Positions 44,655 to 53,300 of a DNA stretch of 64,000 nucleotides are shown piece by piece. The stretch spans positions 434,001 through 498,000 of the forward strand of contig DASVTU010000039.1 of NCBI GenBank assembly GCA_036387415.1, written 5' to 3'. Position 1 is the first letter of the stretch, and every line of letters begins with the position of its first letter. This DNA is from DASVTU01 sp036387415 (GTDB lineage Bacteria; Acidobacteriota; Blastocatellia; Pyrinomonadales; Pyrinomonadaceae). The notes under the pieces were generated by a model that ran no database searches, was not told where the DNA came from, and saw only the letters and a program-made list of their open reading frames with translations. The position numbers were made by a program, and so were the translations under genes.

Positions 44655-45383
44655 TTAATTGATTTGCACCAACGAACCCTTGACGGTCAGCATCGCGCTC
44701 GATTTGACATCCATCGGGCCGCTCGATTCGATTTTGATGGAATCGCCCTTTATCTCGATGGAACGCGCCTCGATAGAAAGCGACGAATCCGCCTTTATCT
44801 CCATCTCCTGCGCGGCGACAATGACGACCTTTGCGCCGCTCTTGATTTCAATCGTGCTCGCCGCCGAATCGAACGTCAGAGAGTTATCGCCCGTCTTATC
44901 CTTAATCGTTATCTTCTCCGAGCCGGCGCTGTCGTCGAGCATGATTTCGTGTCCCTGCTCGGTCTTCAACTGGATGTGGCCTTTGTTCGCATCGTCGTAG
45001 AAGACGAACTCATGGCCGAGTTTGGAGCGGATAACCATTTCGTTGTTCTTGCCATCGGCGTTGTCGCGCGGCGGCGTATCGACGCCGTTCCAGAGCCCGC
45101 CGATGACGTAGGGGAAACGCACGTCGCCGTGCTCGAAGGCGACCAGCACTTCGTCGTCAACGTCGGGCAGAAACCATGTGCCGACGTTCTGCTTCGCCCT
45201 CAGCGTCGCGATGCGCGCCCAAGTGCTTTCGTCTTCGTCGTTGAGCCACGGAAAGCGCACTTTGACGCGTCCGAGTTTTTCGGGGTCTTCGTTATTGGTC
45301 ACGACGCCGACGACGACGCCGTAAATCCGCGTCGTGTGCGCCTCGCGCTCGGTGTCGTAAGTGAGTAGGTCAAGAATATTCAC
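44655..45383 (-). CDS. Spike protein, gpV/gp5-like (C-terminal half of a split VgrG)
   Basis: A 242-residue protein. The N-terminal OB-fold domain has GVVVGVVTNNEDPEKLGRVK, VRFPWLNDEDESTWARI and VGTWFLPDVDDEVLVAFEHG, as in phage baseplate assembly V proteins. From about residue 120 the sequence becomes the regular short-strand repeat of a triple-stranded beta-helix (TLTVKG, IEIKSGAK, IEARSIEIKGDSIKIESS). It forms the trimeric needle under the PAAR tip. Its start overlaps the gpD-like stop by 4 nt (translational coupling), and together the two equal a VgrG. Confidence 0.94.
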   Translation of the reverse strand: MNILDLLTYDTEREAHTTRIYGVVVGVVTNNEDPEKLGRVKVRFPWLNDEDESTWARIATLRAKQNVGTWFLPDVDDEVLVAFEHGDVRFPYVIGGLWNGVDTPPRDNADGKNNEMVIRSKLGHEFVFYDDANKGHIQLKTEQGHEIMLDDSAGSEKITIKDKTGDNSLTFDSAASTIEIKSGAKVVIVAAQEMEIKADSSLSIEARSIEIKGDSIKIESSGPMDVKSSAMLTVKGSLVQIN

Positions 45384-46447
45384 GCTGCGTTCCTCGACAC
45401 TGTGAACCTTGTCAGATACCCCGTTCGCCCGACGGTGTGGGTTGATGAAGTGATGTAATAACGACCGCTGAAACGCGTGCCCAAGCCCTTCAATTCGACG
45501 ACCGCGCCCGCGCGTATATCAGTGTTGCCAATCGACAACCCCTCGCCCGTGATGTAATCGTCGGCCATCTCGTTAAACTTCCCTTTGGCAATCTGCGTCG
45601 CTTCGCCCTCGGAAAAAATCGGCTTATCAACCATCACTGTCTTCGCCGACGAGAACGCCTGTTCACTGATAGCGACACCGAGCTTCGTGCCGTTGGTGGT
45701 CGCTTCGTCGCCTTTGCGCGCCGTGCCGACGATTGCTTCTTTCGTCATCGCGTTCCATCCCTGCACGACCACTTCGCTCACCTGCCGGATGGTGTTCAGT
45801 CGCGGGTAGAACGACTTCAGGGTCAGGCCAAAATCAAGCGACACCACTTTGTCTTTATCGTTGGCCGCCTTGCGAAACAGCAGCGTTTTGTCTTTCACGG
45901 CGACTTCGTAGTTGATGCGCCGCGCGCGTTCGAGCAAAAAGTCAATGTCGGTAAGATTGCTCTGCAAGACGTACTCATGCGTTATCTGCGTGTCATCAAC
46001 TTCGGCGCGGAGATTCAAATCGCGCGCCACCTGTTCGGCAATCTGGCTGTCCTTCATGTTGACGAAAGAACGCGTTTTGCGCCCACGACGGAAGCGATGC
46101 AGAAGGTCGTAGCCGTGTATCTTCAAGGTCGGGGCTTCTGCGTCGTGAAACTCAGGCTCGATGGCCGTCACTTCGCCCTTGATGATGCTGCTGAGTAAAT
46201 CGACGTAACCGAGTTTGACCTCAATCTCCGTGCCCTCGCTAAAGAGCGTCTCGTCAATCCACTTGAATTCCTGCTTGTCCGAATCCCAGTTGTTGAAAGT
46301 GACGGTGAACGTGCCTGCGCCCTCAACGTAGTCGCTCGCCCTGACTTCGAGAATGTCCACCGCCGTCTCGACGGGTAGTTCGCTCCCCGCCACAGAAACC
46401 TTGAACTGCGGCGCGTCGCGGTCTTGTTCAAGCGCAGGCTCGCTCAT
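45380..46447 (-). CDS. Hub protein, phage late control gpD-like (N-terminal half of a split VgrG)
   Basis: A 355-residue protein of the gpD/gp27 type. The early VSVAGSELPVETAVDILEVR and FTVTFNNWDSDKQEF, the central TLKIHGYDLLHRFRRGRKTR, and the YEVAVKDKTLLFRK segment follow the family pattern. The end, GRYYITSSTHTVGRTGYLTRFTV, is characteristic. It forms the hub onto which the tube docks. Separate gpD and gpV genes are typical of eCIS rather than T6SS. Confidence 0.93.
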   Translation of the reverse strand: MSEPALEQDRDAPQFKVSVAGSELPVETAVDILEVRASDYVEGAGTFTVTFNNWDSDKQEFKWIDETLFSEGTEIEVKLGYVDLLSSIIKGEVTAIEPEFHDAEAPTLKIHGYDLLHRFRRGRKTRSFVNMKDSQIAEQVARDLNLRAEVDDTQITHEYVLQSNLTDIDFLLERARRINYEVAVKDKTLLFRKAANDKDKVVSLDFGLTLKSFYPRLNTIRQVSEVVVQGWNAMTKEAIVGTARKGDEATTNGTKLGVAISEQAFSSAKTVMVDKPIFSEGEATQIAKGKFNEMADDYITGEGLSIGNTDIRAGAVVELKGLGTRFSGRYYITSSTHTVGRTGYLTRFTVSRNAA

Positions 46448-46480
46448 CTCCTACCCTCTCCACACCGACTCAACAAAATC

Positions 46481-46630
46481 TGCCACCGAAGACACGGAGG
46501 CACAGAGACGTACAAAAGGGGAAATGCTGAAAGGCTAGAGGGCGACGACGAGCGCACGTTGCCGCGTTTCTGAGTCTCCCCTTTTCCTTTTTCCTCTATC
46601 ATCTCTGTATCTCCGCGTCGTCGGTGGCTA
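46481..46630. repeat. Palindromic repeat of CACAGAGACA type inside the eCIS cluster, copy 2
   Basis: TGCCACCGAAGACACGGAGG and CATCTCTGTATCTCCGCGTC (ending GTCGGTGGC) are imperfect inverted arms, with AAGGGGAAA facing TCCCCTTTTCC inside. It fills the gap between the LysM gene stop and the gpD-like gene start. Confidence 0.75.
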
Positions 46631-46653
46631 AATCTGGTTTCGTCATGTTCGCC

Positions 46654-47310
46654 TTACTCAATCGCCGGAACCACCAGCGTCTCGCCCGGCACAAGTAGAC
46701 GCGGGTTCCGAATCCGGTTGGCGTCGGCCAGCAGACGCCACTTGAGCGGGTCTTTCCAGACGCTGGCAGCGATGCCGCTCAAAGTATCTCCGGCGCGGAT
46801 GGTGTAGGTTTGCACTGGGAAGGAGCCGCGTTGCGGTTGTTGGTTGAGTTGCTCGGCGGGCTTGATGTATTCCTTAAACGAGACGCTCAACTTGGCGCGC
46901 ACGGGCATGCCCTTGCTCGTAAAGAGCGTGAACTGCTGCCGCAAACTTTCGAGAATGCAAGTGAACGGAAAGATGCTGTTATGGACGTTCGGGTCGGCTA
47001 CGCCCCAACTGAGTTCAATCTTGGGCGGACGCTTGCCGCTGTTGCCATCGTCGGTCGTGACCAACAGGAGATTCGACAACTTGCCCGTATGGGCGCGCAC
47101 GTCTTCGTCCCGCTCGTAGGTGTCGAGGAAAAGTTCCATCGAGATTCTGCGAAGCGTCTGACCTGTAAACTGCAACTCCGGTTTCTGCCGTTCGCGCGCC
47201 TGTTCCTCCCACGAATTCGATTCTTCAACCGAATACTCCGTCGGGTTGAAAAGCACGCTGAACGGCTCGCCCGTGTCCAGATTCTTGATGTTCAATTTTT
47301 CCAGAGCCAT
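46654..47310 (-). CDS. LysM-domain hub/tube-initiator protein (Afp7/gp53-like)
   Basis: About 218 residues, starting at the ATG 47310 with GAGG upstream. Residues 1-165 have the eCIS pattern FSVLFNPTEYSVEESNSWEE, ELFLDTYERDEDVRAHTGKL and FPFTCILESLRQQFTLF. The last 50 residues form a LysM domain (YTIRAGDTLSGIAASVWKDP, LLVPGETLVVPAIE). In related systems this protein bridges hub and tube, and the LysM may contact peptidoglycan or the baseplate. It lies 8 nt after the 746-residue protein gene. Confidence 0.92.
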   Translation of the reverse strand: MALEKLNIKNLDTGEPFSVLFNPTEYSVEESNSWEEQARERQKPELQFTGQTLRRISMELFLDTYERDEDVRAHTGKLSNLLLVTTDDGNSGKRPPKIELSWGVADPNVHNSIFPFTCILESLRQQFTLFTSKGMPVRAKLSVSFKEYIKPAEQLNQQPQRGSFPVQTYTIRAGDTLSGIAASVWKDPLKWRLLADANRIRNPRLLVPGETLVVPAIE

Positions 47311-47317
47311 AGACACC

Positions 47318-49558
47318 TCAACGCGCGTGCAAGCCGAGTCGCTCCCGCTCCACCACCAGACGCCGCACCAGCGTCGAATAAACCTGCTCGGCTATCGACG
47401 TGTAATCCGCACGCGAAAGTTTCGACAACGGCGACCCCGCAGACATCGCCGTCTCGACCTCTCGCCTCACTACCTCGACCATCTCTCGCTGCTCCGCCTT
47501 CTTGTTCGCCTGCGTCAATGTCGAAGGTTCTGTCGCCGTCGTCGGCCTCGCCGTCTGTGCGAACACGTAGCCTAACTTCGGAGGCCGCAGCGTCGCTTCC
47601 CCTCGAAGCGATGCAATCTCACCCGCGACGACCTCGAAACGCCTCTCCGCTTCCTCTCCAAACATCTCCGCCCCACGCACTAACACCGCGCGTCTCGCCA
47701 GACGCATCGACGCATCTTCCGTCGCAGACACTCGCCAAGACTCCGCCGCCCCAATGGAACCTGCGAGGGACAAACGACCGGAATCCACAAAACTTCTGAC
47801 GCTCAAACGCCGCGACATGGAGACGTGCGTCTGCATCGTGCTCCCACTATGAAGACTGACGTTCGCGGCTTGCGCCGCTCCGTGTCCGTCGATTGCACGC
47901 CGATGGCTATCGTCAATCCCGACCTCCGCGCGCCGTCTCGACCAAACAGGCGCAGACGATTCGCGCGCCGCTCTCCCCGACCATGCTCTGCGACCAGCCG
48001 ACGCGATAACGACGGGCGATGCGGTAACGACGGGCGACCACGAAGCGTCCTGCTTAAAAACATTCAGCGACCCGACAAACGTCTCCGCACCATTCCTCTC
48101 AAAAACATGCGCCCTCGCAACGTTTCCCCTGAGAACATTCGCCGCGTTTCCCTCAAAAACACGCGATGCATCCCTCTCTTCAACGCGGCGATGCGCGAGC
48201 ACGAACGTTCGACCCACAACCGTTGACGAATCAAACTCTGCTCGATAGACCTCCCGCCGCTCGCCCCCCTCGCCATTCACGCGCCGCATGATGAAGCGCG
48301 TAGTCTCGTTATTTGTTGCGCGTGTGGTTTCGTTTGACGCGATTGTCGAGGTCATTTGCGAAGGCGACAGCGCGGTGTTTGGTGCGATGACGAATCGCTC
48401 CGAATCCCTCGCGGCGCGGGCAGGCGGTCGAAGCGCAAACGTCTCTGCGTATCCCTGTCCGAAGCGCCGAGGCGCAGTGGCGGTTGTTGTCGTCGCAATG
48501 CTCTGTTGGAAGCTGTTCAGCGAAAGCACGAATGACTCAAACACGCCGCCTTGACGAATGGTGGAGGCCGCTTCTTTGTCTCGACCCGTCGGTATGTTTC
48601 GCTCAAGCGTCCTGACTGGCATCAATGGAAACGTCGTCCGCTCAAGAGCTATGTGCGATTCGTTTTCCTTGAGTTCCAACAAATGCCGGACGAGCCAGTG
48701 AGTCGCCTGCCGCTCTCCACTGCGTTGCGCGTCCCGCCATTGCTCACGGCCTTGTTGTGTTCTCACAAACGTCTCGCGTCGAGAAATAGAGAGGGACGAC
48801 GAATCCCGCGACGAATATTTTTCGCTTATCGCTTTGCTCATCGTGCGACGCGTCGCGTGCGCTTCGGGTATTAGTGTTTTCGCGGCAGCGAGAGTTTCCG
48901 TATTTGAGAGGATGGTGCGATAGCGTTTGAGCGTGTCCTGTCGATGGTTTGAAATGCGCTCGTTTGAGGGTTGGTTGAGAGCGCGATGGAGATTGACGAA
49001 ATGGCGCGGATGCGCGTCGCTGGTTTTGAGTTCTCCTGTGCCGTCGGGAGTTTGCACGCGGCGCATCTTCTTGACCACGGTGCTCTCTCTTTCATCGCGC
49101 GTCGCGACGGGCTGCCAGAAAGCGAGCGGCTTCAACTCCATCTCGCGCGCAAGGGATTGAAGAACCAGACGCGTCGTGTTGGGCGGCGTCTCGTTCATTT
49201 GCGTGAAGGAGAGAAAGAGTTGGACGGAGGTTTGCCAGCGATGATAGACGTTCGTTGAGAGATGACTGGCGGGCATTTTGTACGTCATCGCGGCGGACGC
49301 GCTCAACGTCTTTGACGAATACTTCGACGCCAACTCGTCGAACAAGGTGTAAACCGAACCGTTTCTGAAGGTGGACGAGTTGAAGGCGCGAGCGAGCGTA
49401 TTGCGGCGCATGCCCGAAGTGCGTTGGACGAAGGCCAGATGGCAATCGTGCGAGGCAAGGTGCGAAGTCGCGCCGTCGGCACGCACCGATGCGGCGTTGG
49501 CGGCGAGAGGTTTTCGTCGCTTGTTTTGGTTCTGGTCGTCTCTCTTGTGCTTCAACAT
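47318..49558 (-). CDS. Low-complexity eCIS-associated protein with conserved helical C-terminus
   Basis: 746 residues and not recognised as a known family. Most of it is rich in Ser, Thr, Arg and Ala with few hydrophobic clusters, suggesting a long disordered or fibrous stretch. The last 65 residues (VEVVRREVETAMSAGSPLSK, then YTSIAEQVYSTLVRRLVVER and the end ERLGLHAR) form a helical segment of a kind often seen at the end of proteins in this position of eCIS clusters. The unbroken frame and tight 8-nt spacing to the LysM gene support a real gene. It could be a scaffold, a tape-measure-like chaperone, or cargo-loading factor. Confidence 0.65.
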   Translation of the reverse strand: MLKHKRDDQNQNKRRKPLAANAASVRADGATSHLASHDCHLAFVQRTSGMRRNTLARAFNSSTFRNGSVYTLFDELASKYSSKTLSASAAMTYKMPASHLSTNVYHRWQTSVQLFLSFTQMNETPPNTTRLVLQSLAREMELKPLAFWQPVATRDERESTVVKKMRRVQTPDGTGELKTSDAHPRHFVNLHRALNQPSNERISNHRQDTLKRYRTILSNTETLAAAKTLIPEAHATRRTMSKAISEKYSSRDSSSLSISRRETFVRTQQGREQWRDAQRSGERQATHWLVRHLLELKENESHIALERTTFPLMPVRTLERNIPTGRDKEAASTIRQGGVFESFVLSLNSFQQSIATTTTATAPRRFGQGYAETFALRPPARAARDSERFVIAPNTALSPSQMTSTIASNETTRATNNETTRFIMRRVNGEGGERREVYRAEFDSSTVVGRTFVLAHRRVEERDASRVFEGNAANVLRGNVARAHVFERNGAETFVGSLNVFKQDASWSPVVTASPVVIASAGRRAWSGRAARESSAPVWSRRRAEVGIDDSHRRAIDGHGAAQAANVSLHSGSTMQTHVSMSRRLSVRSFVDSGRLSLAGSIGAAESWRVSATEDASMRLARRAVLVRGAEMFGEEAERRFEVVAGEIASLRGEATLRPPKLGYVFAQTARPTTATEPSTLTQANKKAEQREMVEVVRREVETAMSAGSPLSKLSRADYTSIAEQVYSTLVRRLVVERERLGLHAR

Positions 49559-49627
49559 AATCGGCTCAAGTTCATGCCGTGCTCCGCGCGCACGTCGGAA
49601 TGGGCGAACGCCCCACCATGTTGTGCG

Positions 49628-50266
49628 CTAGACGCGAAACTTCGACGCGTCGGCGTCGGGGAATAACAGCGCGAGGTCTTGGAAGAACTGTTCGGCACGC
49701 TGCTCGTCAATTTTGAAATCCTTGTCGTCGATGAAGAATTGCTGCCACGGCGACATCGCACGCGCCTCTCGAAGTCGCTCCATGTAGCCGACGAAATCGA
49801 GCGACAGAAGGTGATAGCGTTCGCTTGCGGCGTGGAAGTAGTAGAGACGCGGCTCGTCTTGTCCCTCATCGAATTTCATGTAGACGTGGTTTTCGGGGCC
49901 GTTGCGGTCGAAGAGTCGGCGGTTCTCGTAGAGCAGTTTGCGCGATTTGCCTTCCTCGTCTTCCGGCTCGTAGATTTCCGAGAGGAGGGAGATGTGTGTG
50001 TTGGCGACCGTGACGCGTTCGCTGTCTGTGTGCTTGAGATATTTCCAACTGAAGCGAAAGCCGTTGGCGGATTGGTAGAAGTCGCGTATCGGGTTGGCGA
50101 CGCGGAAGCCCTGCATGCCTTCTTCCTCACGGATGTCGGCCTCCATCTCTTCGATGTCTCTGGACGCGACCGCCGGATAAAACTCATGCTGTATCCAGAA
50201 CTTTTGCGAAGCCTCGATGCTGGTGACCTCGGCCTTCATCTGTGCCACGTATTGATTGAAATCCAT
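49628..50266 (-). CDS. SUKH/SMI1-KNR4-like protein
   Basis: 212 residues, start ATG at 50266 with AGAGG upstream. The segment NPIRDFYQSANGFRFSWKYL, the later HISLLSEIYEPEDEE, and LYYFHAASERYHLLSLDFVG followed by YMERLREARAMSPWQQFF follow the SUKH fold pattern. SUKH proteins are common immunity proteins against nuclease and deaminase toxins, but some serve other roles. It lies 41 nt downstream of the 1562-residue candidate effector gene and shares its strand. Immunity is inference; an eCIS assembly or chaperone role is possible. Confidence 0.7.
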   Translation of the reverse strand: MDFNQYVAQMKAEVTSIEASQKFWIQHEFYPAVASRDIEEMEADIREEEGMQGFRVANPIRDFYQSANGFRFSWKYLKHTDSERVTVANTHISLLSEIYEPEDEEGKSRKLLYENRRLFDRNGPENHVYMKFDEGQDEPRLYYFHAASERYHLLSLDFVGYMERLREARAMSPWQQFFIDDKDFKIDEQRAEQFFQDLALLFPDADASKFRV

Positions 50267-50307
50267 CAACTTTTCCTCTGCGCTCGTCGTGTCAACGTCG
50301 CGCCGTC

Positions 50308-53300
50308 TTAAAACCTCGCACGCCCGTCGCTGATGAGTCCCTGAACGAAAGGCTTGTGTTCAGCATTCCATTCTTCTTCGGGGAAGTATGGCTTCATCCG
50401 ATTTTCAAAGTCGGCGAAGCCGTTGAAGTCGCCGTTTTTGTTGCGCTCCTCAATCATCGGACGCCGCAGACGGCGCGCGACGCCGAGACGTTCGAGCGCG
50501 ACTCTGCCCGCGTTCTTGAGATTGACGACGGCGGCTTCGCTCAGGGTACGCGGCGGCGGGTCGAGCGGATGCGGCGATGTGCCTTTCCTCTCGTCGCGCA
50601 CCCACGTCTCGCCCTGCTGCTTCATCGTTCCCCAATTGACGGCGACCTCTTTCGGGAAATTACTGATGGCCGCATCGTCGTCATAGTAGGAGACGGTGAC
50701 TTCGTAGAAGAGCACGCCCGGTTCTTCTTCGAGCGCAGCCTTCGCGTCCTTCTCCGGGTTGTTCTTCATCCATGTGTTGTCCACTTCGCGTCCCGGCGTC
50801 AGGTTCCAACGCTCGCCCGGCCCGTGCAACTCTTCGTTGAGCAGGTGCATTCTGCGCCAGTAGCGCGGCTGCATGACGCCGCTGCCTTCGCGCACTTCCG
50901 TGTAGTCGAATCCGATGACTTGATTCCAGCCGGGCGGGTCAACGCCGGGGCGACTGCCTGCCGTGTTGCCAGCGTTCTTGGTCAGAGGTTGCGCGAGGAC
51001 GTAGCCAGCGCGATTGCCGTCCATTGACCAAGTGACGCGCGTCAGTGGCTTATCGCCGACGCCGACGCCGCCCTCCCTGAGCGCCGTAGCGAGGTCGTTG
51101 AGGTGCGCGCCTATCTGCTCGCTCACATCCGTGGAGGCGGGCGTGGCGGGCGGCCTCGTCTGTTGCGTCGAAGTGGCGTTGTCTCTCATCAAAGTTCTGA
51201 TGTTGATGAGAATCGTGTTGGCGCGTCCGAGAGCGGCGCGCTCGGTGGCCTTGATGCGCTTGGCTAGTCGCTCGTCGATAACTTCCTGCACGTCCTTAAT
51301 CTCGCTTGCCATGACGAGGCGACTCGAACCGCCTTCGCCCTGGAAGTAGAGCGTATGTCGCTCGCCTGATTCGGTGGTGAACTGTTTGCGTTGTCTCCAC
51401 CAGGCGATGACGCGCCCGACCGCCGCGCGTCCGGCGCTGACAAGTCCCGTGATGCCGCGCGCGATTTTCTGAATAACCATGTCGATGGCGCGGTCGACGC
51501 GTTCCTGAATTCCTTCGATGATGTTGCGAATCTTCTCGCTGATGCCGCCGAGGCCGATGAGCCGCGCGAGGAAGCTGATGATAACGGGGATGGTGCGCGC
51601 CATCGCACTCTCGACCCAGTTGGCCGCGTCGCCGATGGCTCCGGTGGCAATCTTGTAGATGGAATTAACGACTGATTCGACGAGCGCGATAATCTGATTG
51701 ATGCGCTCGATGAAGAACATCACCGTGTTGTAGATGGCGAGCACGGCCTGCACAATCGCGCCGACCGGATTGAACATCGTGACCAGTTTCGTCACCGCCG
51801 CCTGCACAATCTTGGTCACGACCCAATCCTTGATGGCATCGAAGATAACGTCTTTAAGGTCGCCGAGGTATTCTTTAATCTCCTCCCAGAGTCCGGCGGG
51901 GCCTTCCGAGATGAGCGTCGAGACGAAGCCCCAAACACGTTCAATAACATCGACGGCACGCTCGCCGATGAGACGGACGATTTTTGCGCGGATGCGGTCG
52001 TAGGTGACGCCGAGCACTTGCATGACGAGGCCGAAGATGGCCTTCAGTGTGAACTCGGACGGAAGCTGAATCCCAGCGCCTTCGAGTGCGCCGAACAGCC
52101 AGCCCATCAAGCCCGACGCGAGATGACGCAGGATGTTCGTCATGAACTGCTCGAAGCCCTGACGCACCGCGCCGACGAGATTCCCGAGGAATCCGATGGG
52201 GTCTTTGAAGATGAGCGAAAGGGCGTCGCCAGCTTTGCCGAGGATTTCGAGCAGACGCCCGGCGTCGATGCCGAGCGCGCTGCACGCCGCCATGAAGACC
52301 ATGCGTGCAGCCGCCGCGAAGTCGCCCGTCAAGACCGCGCCGACGAGCGCGACCGCGCCCTTGAGTGCGTTTTGATAGAAGCTGAGCGCGGCATCAATCG
52401 CGCGTCCCAACGCATCGACGAGCGCGGTGACTCCGGCCTTGAGGCGGTCGGCGATGGCGTTGACGGCTTGCACGGCGGCGTTGACGGTGCGGTCAATCGC
52501 GCTGTTAATCGCGGCGGCGAGCGCCGGAAACGCGCTCAAGTATTCGGTCACTTTCGACTTCAGCCAGTTGCCGAACGACTGAATTTTATCGACCACCCAA
52601 CGACGACCCGCTTCAATCAAACCGACGGCGAAATTCTTGGCCGCGTCGAGGATGTTTTTGACGGCGTTGCGGACGGCAGTGAAGACGGCATCAATCGCAT
52701 CGGTGACGGCCTTGACCGCGCTCTTGACGGCATCCACCGCTCTATCCCACCAGCTATCATTTTCGCTCTCGCGCTCAAGCTCGCGCTTCCTCGCGGCGGC
52801 CTGTTCCTCGCCACGACGCCGCTCGGCTTCCGCATCTCGCTCGGCGTCTGTGAGGCTCCGGTTGGCTTGCTGTTGGTCTGTTTCGACGCGTTGGTTAACG
52901 TCGCGGACGGTCGCCGTCTGCTGCTCATTCGATTCGGCGTTGAACGCCTCCATGCGTTGTCGGCTCTCTTGGAGTCCGCGTTGCTGTTCGCCGGAAACTT
53001 CCTGACGCGACTGCTGAACAACGTCGGTCTGTTCGCGTTCGGCCTGTTGATTGAGTTCAGCCGCCTGTTGCTGCGTCGTCTCGATGGCGGTTTGTTGTTC
53101 CTGATTGCGTCGGGCGGCGGCGCGTTCGACTTCCTGACGCGGCGCGGCGAGGCTCTGTTCGAGCATGGGAGCCAACTGCTGGTCGGCGTTCTGCCGCACG
53201 TCGCCGGGAATCGGCATCGAGGCATACTGCGCCATCTCGTCGGTCGCTTGCGTGTTGATGGCCTGACTCGTCTGCGAGATGGCGACACGCGTCTCCTCAT

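Noticed and set aside
44655..46447. gpD plus gpV considered as evidence for a type VI secretion system
   Set aside because: No TssJLM membrane-complex genes are present, and the DUF4255, DUF4157 and AAA+ genes indicate an eCIS instead.
44501..46630. CACAGAGACA elements considered as CRISPR repeats or insertion sequence ends
   Set aside because: Each is a single inverted pair without regular spacers or a transposase gene, so neither CRISPR nor a complete insertion sequence is supported.
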